Below, one piece after another: positions 37,660 through 46,081 of a DNA stretch of 64,000 nt. The notes beneath the pieces are model-generated. The model saw nothing but the letters and a program-made list of their open reading frames with translations. It did no database searches and had not been told where the DNA came from. The position numbers were made by a program, and so were the translations under genes. The DNA is taken from the NCBI RefSeq assembly GCF_026013605.1, contig NZ_JAPDPJ010000001.1, forward strand, positions 1 through 64,000. The letters run 5' to 3'. Positions within the stretch are counted from its first letter, which is position 1. Every line of letters starts with the position of its first letter. The stretch comes from Plebeiibacterium sediminum (lineage in GTDB: Bacteria > Bacteroidota > Bacteroidia > Bacteroidales > Marinilabiliaceae).

Positions 37660-38874
37660 ATGGATAAGTGTTCATTTTGTGGTAGGGAAAGGAAAGACAC
37701 CAATTTATTAATTGCTGGGGTTTCTGGACACATTTGCGATAGCTGTATTGAACAAGCTCATGGCATTTTAGAAGAAGAGTTCAAGAAAAAAGGTGGATTC
37801 AATGTTGATGAAATTACTTTATTAAAACCAAAGGAAATCAAATTGTTTCTGGACCAATATGTAATTGGACAAGATGAAGCTAAAAGATTTCTTTCAGTAG
37901 CAGTATATAACCACTACAAGAGATTACAACAAAGTAACACCTCTGATGATGTTGAAATTGAAAAATCAAACATTATTCTTGTGGGAGAAACAGGAACCGG
38001 AAAAACACTTTTAGCAAGAACAATTGCCAGAATGCTTCATGTTCCTTTTACTATTGTTGATGCTACAGTTTTAACAGAGGCTGGTTACGTAGGTGAAGAT
38101 ATTGAGAGTATATTAACAAGACTGTTGCAAGCTGCCGACTACAATGTAGAAGCTGCTGAAAAAGGTATTGTTTTTATTGATGAGATTGATAAAATAGCTC
38201 GTAAAAGCGACAATCCTAGCATTACCAGAGATGTATCAGGAGAAGGCGTTCAGCAAGGTTTATTAAAACTTCTGGAGGGATCAATTGTAAACGTTCCACC
38301 ACAAGGAGGTAGAAAACACCCTGAACAAAAAATGATTCCTGTAGATACTAAGAACATTTTATTTGTTTGCGGTGGTGCATTTGATGGTATTGAAAGAAAA
38401 ATTGGTCAACGATTAAATACTAAAGTTGTTGGTTATACTGCCAGCAAAGCAAAAGATAAAATTGACCAAAAGAACTTATTACAATATGTTGCACCTCAGG
38501 ATTTAAAATCATTTGGTTTAATACCTGAGATCATTGGACGTTTACCTGTTCTGACATATTTAAATCCATTGGATAAGGAAATTCTAAGACGAATTTTAGA
38601 AGAACCTAAAAACTCAATCATCAAACAATACGAAAAGCTTTTTGGTATTGATGATATTAAACTAACATTTACTGATGATGTATTAAACTACATTGTTGAT
38701 AAAGCGGTTGAGTTTAAATTAGGTGCTCGTGGATTAAGATCAATTTGTGAAACTATTATGATGGATATGATGTTTGAAGCTCCATCAAAAGAAGACAAGG
38801 AATTGGTTATTACTCTTGAGTATGCTAAATCTAAAATTGATAAAGAGAGTTTAGCAAGATTAAAAGCTAGCTAG
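37660..38874 (+). CDS. clpX: ATP-dependent Clp protease ATP-binding subunit ClpX
   Basis: A 404-residue AAA+ unfoldase that feeds substrates to ClpP. The N-terminal zinc-binding domain has cysteines C4, C7, C26 and C29 (CSFC and CDSC). AAA+ features are Walker [11 protein letters not shown], Walker [12 protein letters not shown], and the pore/sensor parts AGYVGEDIE and GARGLRSI. The RKH-type motif appears as GGRKHPE. I start at the ATG 37660 ([12 protein letters not shown]) because the zinc domain begins there; the nine codons further upstream have no homology. A good terminator follows. Confidence 0.97.
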   Translation: MDKCSFCGRERKDTNLLIAGVSGHICDSCIEQAHGILEEEFKKKGGFNVDEITLLKPKEIKLFLDQYVIGQDEAKRFLSVAVYNHYKRLQQSNTSDDVEIEKSNIILVGETGTGKTLLARTIARMLHVPFTIVDATVLTEAGYVGEDIESILTRLLQAADYNVEAAEKGIVFIDEIDKIARKSDNPSITRDVSGEGVQQGLLKLLEGSIVNVPPQGGRKHPEQKMIPVDTKNILFVCGGAFDGIERKIGQRLNTKVVGYTASKAKDKIDQKNLLQYVAPQDLKSFGLIPEIIGRLPVLTYLNPLDKEILRRILEEPKNSIIKQYEKLFGIDDIKLTFTDDVLNYIVDKAVEFKLGARGLRSICETIMMDMMFEAPSKEDKELVITLEYAKSKIDKESLARLKAS

Positions 38875-38900
38875 TATTAATTATAGCTATTAAAATATTA

Positions 38901-38934
38901 AAGCCACATTCTTTTTTTGGAGTGTGGCTTTTTT
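38901..38934 (+). terminator. Intrinsic terminator of clpX
   Basis: AAGCCACA (38901-38908) pairs with TGTGGCTT (38923-38930), followed by TTTTTT. Confidence 0.9.
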
Positions 38935-39030
38935 GCGTTAAGGATAGTAGCGATTACCCCGCAGTTATATAAATAATTCCCTTGAATATGGTTGTTATTA
39001 ATTATACAAAGTGTTTCTATTGTAAATAAA

Positions 39031-39139
39031 TAACGAGGAGTAAAAGCGGATAGCCTGACCCGAGCTTATCACTTTCGCTTTGAAATATGGAGCAGCAAGG
39101 AGGGTAACGCCCAAATCAAAACGATTGAGATGGGCGTGT
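39031..39139 (-). repeat. GGGCG...GGGTCAGGCTATCCGC intergenic element
   Basis: Just downstream of the leftward gene at 39146, the minus strand reads a GC-richer block: CACGCCCA, a small hairpin (39108-39117 with 39123-39136), GGGCGTTACCC, then GGGTCAGGCTATCCGC and a pyrimidine-rich end. From memory, very similar cores occur after many genes in Bacteroidota genomes. It has no coding potential and no terminator T-run. Its function is not known to me. Confidence 0.5.
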
Positions 39140-39145
39140 ATTTAA

Positions 39146-40471
39146 TTAATGTTCTTCTAAAAATTTATCAAGAATTTGCTGTAAGTCAGGCTTACCTATT
39201 TCCTGCAAATCATAATGAACCCTTGTAAAAGATTTATAAAGATTTATCACTCGTGATAAGTCAATTGGTGTTCCGATGATTATTGAATCACATGGAATAT
39301 TATTAATGGTCTGTTCCAGATCTTTTATTTGCTGCGCTCCATAACCTATTGCAGGCAGCACATTGGTAATATGCGGATACTTTTCAAAAGCTGCTTTAAT
39401 ACTTCCTACTGCATATTCACGCGGATCGATGATTTCTGCGGCTCCATATTTTTGAGCTGCTAAATAGGCTGCTCCAAATTTCATTTCACCATGCGTTAGT
39501 GTAGGACCATCCTCTACCACCAATACTTTTTTACCTTTAATTACCTCTGGATTATCAACTCTTATTGGAGAAACCGCATCAACAACAACCGCATTAGGAT
39601 TCAAGGTTTGAATATTCTTTCTAAGTTCCATAACATCAGAACCATTTGCACTGTCAATTTTATTGATAATAACTACATCTGATTTCCGGATATTTATTTC
39701 ACTTGGATAATAACTACTCTCATGTCCCACTCGATGCGGATCGGCAAGTGTTATCATTAAATCGGGATTATAAAAGGGCATATCGTTATTCCCACCATCC
39801 CACACTATGAAGTCACAACCTTTTTCATCGTCTTCAGCCTCTCGTAATATATCATGATAATCAACTCCTGAATATATTACATTTCCTCTCATAATATGTG
39901 GTTCATACTCTTCCATTTCTTCAATGGTACACTTATGCAGCGTCAAATCTGATAGGCTTGAAAATCGCTGAACAATCTGCTGACGCAAATCGCCATAAGG
40001 CATCGGATGTCGGATTGCCACAACTTTCTTACCCTTCTCCATTAAATATTCAATGACCTTACGTGATGTCTGGCTTTTTCCACAACCTGTGCGGGTAGCG
40101 CAAACGGCAATTACCGGCTTTAAACTTTTAAGCATGGTATGTTCGGGACTCAGCAATTTAAAATCAGCTCCGGCAGCCTGAACGATTGATGCCAGACTCA
40201 TTAGTTTTTGATAAGAAGTATCACTGTATGAAAAAACACACTCATCAACATTATATTTTTTGATGATATAAGTTAAATCCTCTTCGGGCAAAATAGGAAT
40301 ACCATATGGATAATGCTTTCCGGTTAATTGAATCGGATAATTACGTCCTTCTATATCTGGTATTTGAGTGGCAGTGAAGGCAACCACTTTATAATCGAAA
40401 TTATTTTTAAAATAAACATTGAAATTATGGAAGTCTCTACCTGCTGCTCCTAAAATTACTACGTTCTTCAT
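39146..40471 (-). CDS. COG2403 / cyclic 2,3-diphosphoglycerate synthase-like P-loop protein
   Basis: A 441-residue cytoplasmic protein. The N-terminal ~110 residues form a Rossmann-like domain (KNVVILGAAGRDFHNFN). A P-loop follows, ATRTGCGKSQ at residues 125-134, then WDGGNNDMPF, a G4-like NKID and KVLVVEDGPTLTHGEM. This architecture matches COG2403, whose characterised archaeal member makes cyclic 2,3-diphosphoglycerate, a thermoprotectant of methanogens. In a bacterium such as this the product is uncertain, and the annotation 'GTPase' is equally common. It is a single gene with no informative neighbours. Confidence 0.82.
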   Translation of the reverse strand: MKNVVILGAAGRDFHNFNVYFKNNFDYKVVAFTATQIPDIEGRNYPIQLTGKHYPYGIPILPEEDLTYIIKKYNVDECVFSYSDTSYQKLMSLASIVQAAGADFKLLSPEHTMLKSLKPVIAVCATRTGCGKSQTSRKVIEYLMEKGKKVVAIRHPMPYGDLRQQIVQRFSSLSDLTLHKCTIEEMEEYEPHIMRGNVIYSGVDYHDILREAEDDEKGCDFIVWDGGNNDMPFYNPDLMITLADPHRVGHESSYYPSEINIRKSDVVIINKIDSANGSDVMELRKNIQTLNPNAVVVDAVSPIRVDNPEVIKGKKVLVVEDGPTLTHGEMKFGAAYLAAQKYGAAEIIDPREYAVGSIKAAFEKYPHITNVLPAIGYGAQQIKDLEQTINNIPCDSIIIGTPIDLSRVINLYKSFTRVHYDLQEIGKPDLQQILDKFLEEH

Positions 40472-40695
40472 AAGTTTAATATTTGCTTACAATTCTTCGA
40501 GTAATTATTCCACAACATTGTGGATTAAACCCTGTGAAAATCAACTAATTCTTATCAAATACAAACATAAAAATCAAAGCTTAAATTTTCACACTTTAAG
40601 AATTTTCTTAGGTTAATTTAATTTTTGAGTTAAGATTTATGTTTTAAAGATAGCTGAAATTATTATAATTTACGGGCGTATTAATAACTTTAGAA

Positions 40696-41280
40696 ATGAA
40701 TTTTTTAGCACACCTATACTTGTCGCAAGGAATTAACCAATTGATGATTGGCAATTTTATAGGTGACTATGTAAAAGGTAAAAAATACGAATCCTACTCA
40801 CCCGAAATACAAAAGGGAATTATTTTACACCGAAAAATAGATGCCTATACCGACTCACACCCTATTGTAAAACAAAGCACTGCACGATTTAAACCTTGTT
40901 ATAACAGATATGCATCAGTTGTTATTGACGTGATTTATGATCATTATTTAGCCAAGAAATGGAATCAGTATTCTGACATTACTTTAAACAATTATGTGGA
41001 CAAAGTACATGCTTACTTATTAAAGAATTATTTTAGCTTACCAAACCGGGTAAAAGGATTCCTTCCTTTTTTAATTAAAAGCAGGCGCCTGGAAAACTAC
41101 CAACATTTATGGGGAATTGAGAAATCGCTCAGCATAATGGCTAATTACAGTTCGTTGCCAGACAAAACCACATGTGCTATTAAAGTACTTACAGAACAAT
41201 ACGATGAATTACAAGGCGAATTTGAAAGCTACTTTAATGAACTTAGAAAGGTTGTACAAAAAGAAATAAATGAGTTTTAA
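40696..41280 (+). CDS. Acyl carrier protein phosphodiesterase-like protein (DUF479)
   Basis: A 194-residue protein resembling AcpH, which removes the 4'-phosphopantetheine group from ACP. It opens MNFLAHLYLSQG and contains MIGNFIGDYVKGK and ILHRKIDAYTDSHPIV, with the aspartates and histidines of an HD-like metal site (H6, D28, H46, D50, D54). Cytoplasmic, no signal peptide. Its stop codon overlaps the stop of the convergent prmC by three bases. Whether ACP is the true substrate in this organism is inference. Confidence 0.88.
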   Translation: MNFLAHLYLSQGINQLMIGNFIGDYVKGKKYESYSPEIQKGIILHRKIDAYTDSHPIVKQSTARFKPCYNRYASVVIDVIYDHYLAKKWNQYSDITLNNYVDKVHAYLLKNYFSLPNRVKGFLPFLIKSRRLENYQHLWGIEKSLSIMANYSSLPDKTTCAIKVLTEQYDELQGEFESYFNELRKVVQKEINEF

Positions 41281-42131
41281 TTCACCTCTCCTCTAACCAT
41301 ACGGTCTTTTCCAAACAGATCCTTCTTTAACACAATATTTTCAAATCCCAGCTGTTCCATCATCTCAACTGTTTCATCTCCGAATGCCTCATTTATTTCA
41401 AAATAAAGTTTTCCGCTTGGTTTTAGATTTGATTTTGCAAACTCTGCAATAGCATGATAAAAAAGTAATGGCTGATTATCCGGAACAAACAGTGCCAAAT
41501 GTGGCTCATTATTTAATACATTATCATGCATTAATTCTTTTTCCTTTTCCAGGACGTATGGTGGATTGCTGACTATGATATCAAAAGCTTCATTTACATC
41601 TTTTAATTCAAGGGCATTTTGCTTACAAAAATCTACCATAACGTTGTTTAAAGCCGCATTACTCCTTGCTGTAGTTAACGCTTCATCTGAAATATCCCAA
41701 CCTTTAACTTTAGCATCAGGAATATTCTTTTTTAAAGTAATTGGAATACAACCACTACCTGTTCCGATATCCAGCATTTCGGGATCTGGAGTTTTACAGT
41801 CCTCAATAATCCAATGCACCAATTCTTCCGTTTCTGGACGAGGAATGAGCACAGCCGGATTCACATTAAATTTTAAGCCATAAAACTCTGTTTCGCCAAA
41901 AATATATTGAATGGGAATATGATTTTTCAACTTCTCCAACGCTTCTTCACAAAACAAAATTATATCAGCAGCTAGCTCATCTTCTTGCTTCATCAGCAAA
42001 TCTACTTTTGAATAGCTCAATTTGTAGTCAAATATTAAGGCTATAAAATTGCGAATTTCTTCCTGAGCATAAATCTCTTTAAGCTCCGATTGAAATAATG
42101 TGGTTAACTGACGAATGTTTTTAAAGCTCAT
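41277..42131 (-). CDS. prmC: Peptide chain release factor N5-glutamine methyltransferase
   Basis: A 284-residue SAM-dependent methyltransferase that modifies the GGQ glutamine of release factors. A helical N-terminal substrate domain is followed by LIPRPETEELVHW, the SAM motif DIGTGSGCIPITL and the catalytic NPPY in IVSNPPYVL. I use the ATG at 42129-42131 (MSFKNIRQLTTLF). A longer GTG-started frame exists (to 42224), but it would begin upstream of a TAnnTTTG promoter element and its extra residues are not family-like. It converges with the AcpH-like gene. Confidence 0.94.
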   Translation of the reverse strand: MSFKNIRQLTTLFQSELKEIYAQEEIRNFIALIFDYKLSYSKVDLLMKQEDELAADIILFCEEALEKLKNHIPIQYIFGETEFYGLKFNVNPAVLIPRPETEELVHWIIEDCKTPDPEMLDIGTGSGCIPITLKKNIPDAKVKGWDISDEALTTARSNAALNNVMVDFCKQNALELKDVNEAFDIIVSNPPYVLEKEKELMHDNVLNNEPHLALFVPDNQPLLFYHAIAEFAKSNLKPSGKLYFEINEAFGDETVEMMEQLGFENIVLKKDLFGKDRMVRGEVN

Positions 42132-42149
42132 ATTATTTTTGTTGTGCGG

Positions 42150-42157
42150 CAAAAATA
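42150..42157 (-). promoter_or_regulatory. Putative -7 element for prmC
   Basis: On the minus strand TATTTTTG matches TAnnTTTG, about 19 bases before the prmC ATG. It supports the shorter start. Confidence 0.5.
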
Positions 42158-42343
42158 ACCATTTTTGTGTTTTATACCGATTTGTTAATGAACATAGCGC
42201 TAAATTAAGGTGTTTTAAAAGCACAATAATTCCTCGCTATAATACAAGAACAGATCTGACGCTGTCAATGATTCGTTCATTATGAATTGGGTATTATAAC
42301 TACAAATCCTCAGGATCAAAATTCCTGATAACATTCTGACTTT

Positions 42344-43396
42344 ATGAATAAGGATCAATTATATATGCAACGCTGTCTTGAGATAGCTCAAAATGGACTG
42401 GGAAATACTTATCCAAACCCTATGGTTGGATCGGTGATTGTACACAATGACAAAATTATAGGCGAAGGATTTCACCACAAAGCAGGAGAACCTCATGCAG
42501 AAGTAAATGCGATTCATTCAGTTGTTGATAAAGAATTATTAAAAGAATCGACAATTTATGTAAACCTTGAGCCCTGTGCTCACTTTGGCAAAACTCCACC
42601 CTGCTCGCTTCTTATAAAGGAGATGAATATTCCTAAAGTTGTTATTGGTTGCACCGATACGTTTTCTGAGGTTTCAGGCAAAGGCATAAAGATTTTACAA
42701 GATGCAGGTGTGGACGTTACTGTCGGCGTTTTAGAGAAAGAAAGCAGAGAGTTAAACAAACGTTTTTTTACTTTTCATGAAAAAAAACGCCCTTATATTA
42801 TTTTAAAATGGGCTGAAACAGAAGATGGTTTAATTGACATTGATCGGACTGAAGAAAATTACGGGCAACCTACATGGATTACCAATACACTAGCTAAGAA
42901 ATTGGTTCACAAATGGCGCCGACAGGAACAAAGCATATTAGTGGGTACCAATACAGCTATTAAAGATAATCCTTCCTTAACAGTAAGAGAGTGGGAAGGA
43001 AATGATCCTGTACGAATTTTAATTGACAGAACAGGCAGAGTACCAAACACGCATCATATTCTTGATAATTCCACAAAAACTATTGTATTCACAGGTGTGG
43101 ATAAGGAAAACTCAGAAAACACAGATTACTGCAAAATTTCCTTTGACAAAGATATTGTTCCTCAGATTAATGAATACTTATACGAGCAAAACATACAATC
43201 TATTATTATTGAAGGTGGTAAAGAGATTTTGCAGCTTTATATCTATTCAAATTATTGGGATGAAGCCAGACGCTTTGTTGGTGACAAATGGTTTAAGAAA
43301 GGAACTTCAGCTCCTAAAATAGATATTGCACCAATTTCGCAGGATTCTATTGGCAACAGCAGATTATTTTTCTACAGAAATAATGATGCTATGTAG
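42344..43396 (+). CDS. ribD: Bifunctional riboflavin biosynthesis deaminase/reductase RibD
   Basis: A 350-residue two-domain enzyme of riboflavin synthesis. The N-terminal deaminase (1-~145) has the zinc and catalytic residues H51 and E53 in HAEVNAI, and C78 and C87 in EPCAHFGKTPPC. The C-terminal reductase (~146-345) begins RPYIILKWAETEDG and contains ILVGTNTAIKDNPSLTVR. It acts on the pyrimidine from GTP cyclohydrolase II. Other rib genes are not in the window. cls begins 48 bases downstream on the same strand, perhaps cotranscribed without a functional link. Confidence 0.96.
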   Translation: MNKDQLYMQRCLEIAQNGLGNTYPNPMVGSVIVHNDKIIGEGFHHKAGEPHAEVNAIHSVVDKELLKESTIYVNLEPCAHFGKTPPCSLLIKEMNIPKVVIGCTDTFSEVSGKGIKILQDAGVDVTVGVLEKESRELNKRFFTFHEKKRPYIILKWAETEDGLIDIDRTEENYGQPTWITNTLAKKLVHKWRRQEQSILVGTNTAIKDNPSLTVREWEGNDPVRILIDRTGRVPNTHHILDNSTKTIVFTGVDKENSENTDYCKISFDKDIVPQINEYLYEQNIQSIIIEGGKEILQLYIYSNYWDEARRFVGDKWFKKGTSAPKIDIAPISQDSIGNSRLFFYRNNDAM

Positions 43397-43443
43397 TAAA
43401 TTAATTCTAATTTTAGTTCAACAACCTAAATAACACATACCAT

Positions 43444-44907
43444 ATGTGGTGGAGTGAAAATCTTGAATCAATAATATATACCGTTTTACTATCTGCTCAT
43501 TTAATTTCCATGCTAATGGTAATTGGGGTAATGATAATGGAAAACAGAAATCCTTTAAAGTCTTTATCGTGGATTCTGGTATTACTGCTATTGCCAGGTT
43601 TAGGAATTGTTCTGTATGTTTTCTTTGGTCAGAACTTTAGAAAGGAGAAAATCATAAGCCGCAAAGGCCTCAAAAATCATGATTACATTAGCAATATTGC
43701 TCATGCTCAAACAAAAGCGTTAAGTGAAAGCATTTGGTCAAATGATGATATTATTAAGCAGATGGAACACATCATCCAACTGCAACTTAATAATAGTGAC
43801 TCTGTAATTACCTATGGTAATAAAGTTACGCTGCTCAATAATGGCAAAGAAAAATTTGACAGTCTGATCGAAGAACTTCAGAAAGCTAAATCTTTTATAC
43901 ATCTTCAATACTATATCTTTTCTCAGGATAAGATTGGAAATACCATTAAAGATATTCTCATCCAAAAAGCAAAAGAGGGTGTAAAAGTGAGAATGATTGT
44001 TGATGATGTAGGTTCCTGGGAATTAAAGAAAAACTATTTTAAAGAATTACGTTCTAAAGGAATTGAGATCTATTCATTTTTAGAGGTACGATTCCCAATT
44101 TTTACCAGTAAGGTAAATTATCGTAACCACCGCAAAATAGTTATTATTGATGGACTCGTAGGATTTTTGGGTGGCATAAATGTAGCTGACAGATATATTA
44201 ATGGAGGTTCTACCTATGGAATATGGCGAGATACACACATTAAGGTTGAAGGAGATGCTGTAAATAGCCTGCAGTATATTTTTTCATTGGACTGGTATTT
44301 TGTGAGTCGAAAAGAATTGGCTGACAGTAAATATTTCCCAGATAAAAAACCGGCTGGCAATAAATTGGTGCAAATCACTCCTAGTGGTCCGGATACTGAC
44401 TGGCCCGGAATTATGATGGGATTTTTTAAGATTATTACAACGGCTAAAAAATATGTATATCTGGCTACACCTTATTTAATGCCCAATGAAAGTATGTTGA
44501 TGGCTTTAAAGACTGCTGCTATGGGTGGTGTAGATGTCAGAGTGTTAATACCAGAAAAATCAGATGCTTATATCACAAACCTTTCTACGATGTCCTATCT
44601 AAAGGAATTAATGCTTTCTGACGTTAAGATTTACTTTTATCAGAAAGGTTTCATTCATAGTAAGGTTATTGTGTGTGATGATATTGTATCCTCGATTGGT
44701 TCAGCTAATATGGACTTTAGAAGCTTTGAACAAAATTTTGAAGTAACAGCATTTATTTACGATGAAGATTTTGCTAAAGAAGTTAAGGAAACCTTTGTGG
44801 ATGATTTTGCAGATAGCCAAAGAGTAATTTTAGCCGAATGGAGAAAACGCCCTATTAAGCAAAAAGCCAAAGAATCATTTGCCAGATTATTAAGTCCGCT
44901 TTTATAA
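43444..44907 (+). CDS. cls: Cardiolipin synthase
   Basis: A 487-residue inner-membrane phospholipase D-family enzyme that condenses two phosphatidylglycerols to cardiolipin. Two N-terminal transmembrane helices span about residues 10-30 and 38-58 (SLSWILVLLLLPGLGIVLYV in the second). There are two HKD motifs, NHRKIVIIDG and FIHSKVIVCDD, each followed by GGxN- or GSAN-type residues (GGINVADRY; GSANMDFRS). Length and order match the bacterial Cls type. An imperfect AT-rich hairpin lies downstream. Confidence 0.95.
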   Translation: MWWSENLESIIYTVLLSAHLISMLMVIGVMIMENRNPLKSLSWILVLLLLPGLGIVLYVFFGQNFRKEKIISRKGLKNHDYISNIAHAQTKALSESIWSNDDIIKQMEHIIQLQLNNSDSVITYGNKVTLLNNGKEKFDSLIEELQKAKSFIHLQYYIFSQDKIGNTIKDILIQKAKEGVKVRMIVDDVGSWELKKNYFKELRSKGIEIYSFLEVRFPIFTSKVNYRNHRKIVIIDGLVGFLGGINVADRYINGGSTYGIWRDTHIKVEGDAVNSLQYIFSLDWYFVSRKELADSKYFPDKKPAGNKLVQITPSGPDTDWPGIMMGFFKIITTAKKYVYLATPYLMPNESMLMALKTAAMGGVDVRVLIPEKSDAYITNLSTMSYLKELMLSDVKIYFYQKGFIHSKVIVCDDIVSSIGSANMDFRSFEQNFEVTAFIYDEDFAKEVKETFVDDFADSQRVILAEWRKRPIKQKAKESFARLLSPLL

Positions 44908-44930
44908 AACTAGTTGTACTAGATCATTAG

Positions 44931-44982
44931 ATTTTAGATAATAGACATTAGACATTTTTTCTAATCTCTTATTATCTAAAAT
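44931..44982. repeat. Large AT-rich inverted repeat downstream of cls
   Basis: ATTTTAGATAATA (44931-44943) and TATTATCTAAAAT (44970-44982) are perfectly complementary, with inner ATTAGA (44947-44952) and TCTAAT (44960-44965). It sits between convergent cls and the dehydratase gene. It could be a bidirectional terminator or a dispersed palindromic repeat; the motif GACATTAGAC inside looks repeat-like. Confidence 0.6.
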
Positions 44983-45058
44983 TAATACGTTGACATTCCT
45001 TACATGTAAATTACTAAAGACCAATTATATTAGAAAAATAAATTTTCTTTGAAACAGA

Positions 45059-46003
45059 TTAAAAATGTAGGTGAGCTAAATCAACATTACCTCCACTCAA
45101 GATAATCCCAACATTTCTATCTTTAAAAACTTCTTTATTCTTTAATACTATAGCTAAAGCCACAGCGGATGATGGTTCTACTATAATCTTCATACGTTCC
45201 CAGATTAACCTCATCGCTTCAATTATTTCTACATCAGAAGCAGTGTAAATGTCATCCACATTTTTCATGATGACCTTAAAAGTCAGTTCACCAAGTGATG
45301 TTAACAAACCATCGGCAATAGTATTTGTAGTTTGAACTGGAATTAACTCCTGACTTTTAAACGATCTATAAGCATCATCAGCGCCTTCGGGTTCAGCAGC
45401 AAATACTTTAATATCCGGATTCAGATATTTGGCTGTTATGCTAGTTCCACTTAATAAACCACCTCCACCAACAGGCGTAATTATAATATCCAGATCATCT
45501 TGCTGCTGCATGAATTCCAGAGCACAAGTTCCTTGTCCGGCAATGATTTCTTTCTGGTTGTAAGGATGAACCATAGTTGCTCCGGTTTTTAACAATACCT
45601 CACTTAAGGTATCTTCACGAGCCTGCAAAGTTGGTTTGCAAAAGGTAATTTGACCACCATAACCTTTAACTGCTTTCTTTTTTATTTCCGGTGCATTTTC
45701 CGGCATCACAATATATGCAGCTATACCTCTTTGCTTTGCAGCCAAAGCAAGTGCTGCGGCATGATTCCCGGAAGAGTGCGTACCCACTCCCTTTTGAGCC
45801 ACCTCATCAGAAAGTGAAAACACCGCATTACATGCTCCACGATATTTAAAAGCTCCAACTTTCTGGAAATTCTCACATTTAAAGAACACATTACATCCGG
45901 CAATTTGATTAATTGCAGCGCTTGATAAAACCGGAGTAAAGTGAATGTACTTTTCTATGCGCATGTAGGCATCTTCAATGTCAGAAAACTTTGGTATATC
46001 CAT
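45059..46003 (-). CDS. PLP-dependent threonine/serine dehydratase (or serine racemase-like)
   Basis: A 314-residue fold-type II PLP enzyme. The Schiff-base lysine is in GAFKYRGACNAVF, the substrate loop is SSGNHAAALA, and the phosphate-binding glycine loop is GGGGLLSG. There is no C-terminal ACT regulatory domain, so it is not the isoleucine-feedback biosynthetic IlvA form. It fits catabolic threonine/serine dehydratases and serine racemase equally well. The product would be 2-oxobutanoate or pyruvate plus ammonia, or D-serine. It follows hppA in the same direction but beyond a terminator. Confidence 0.88.
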   Translation of the reverse strand: MDIPKFSDIEDAYMRIEKYIHFTPVLSSAAINQIAGCNVFFKCENFQKVGAFKYRGACNAVFSLSDEVAQKGVGTHSSGNHAAALALAAKQRGIAAYIVMPENAPEIKKKAVKGYGGQITFCKPTLQAREDTLSEVLLKTGATMVHPYNQKEIIAGQGTCALEFMQQQDDLDIIITPVGGGGLLSGTSITAKYLNPDIKVFAAEPEGADDAYRSFKSQELIPVQTTNTIADGLLTSLGELTFKVIMKNVDDIYTASDVEIIEAMRLIWERMKIIVEPSSAVALAIVLKNKEVFKDRNVGIILSGGNVDLAHLHF

Positions 46004-46017
46004 ATTTGATAAATAAA

Positions 46018-46043
46018 AAGGCCCGGAAATATTTCCGGGCCTT
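46018..46043 (-). terminator. Intrinsic terminator of hppA
   Basis: A perfect palindrome, GGCCCGGAAAT joined to ATTTCCGGGCC, flanked on the minus strand by TTTTTATTT. It lies 39 bases after the hppA stop. Confidence 0.93.
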
Positions 46044-46081
46044 AAAGTAATTATTTTAGTTTTTCAAATACTACTTACCTA

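Noticed and set aside
39100-39140. A standard intrinsic terminator for the COG2403 gene
   Set aside because: The hairpin CGCCCA/TGGGCG is present, but on the minus strand it is followed by GTTACCC, not a T-run.
42132-42224. A GTG-started N-terminal extension of prmC
   Set aside because: The extra residues are not family-like and a promoter -7 element lies between them and the chosen ATG.
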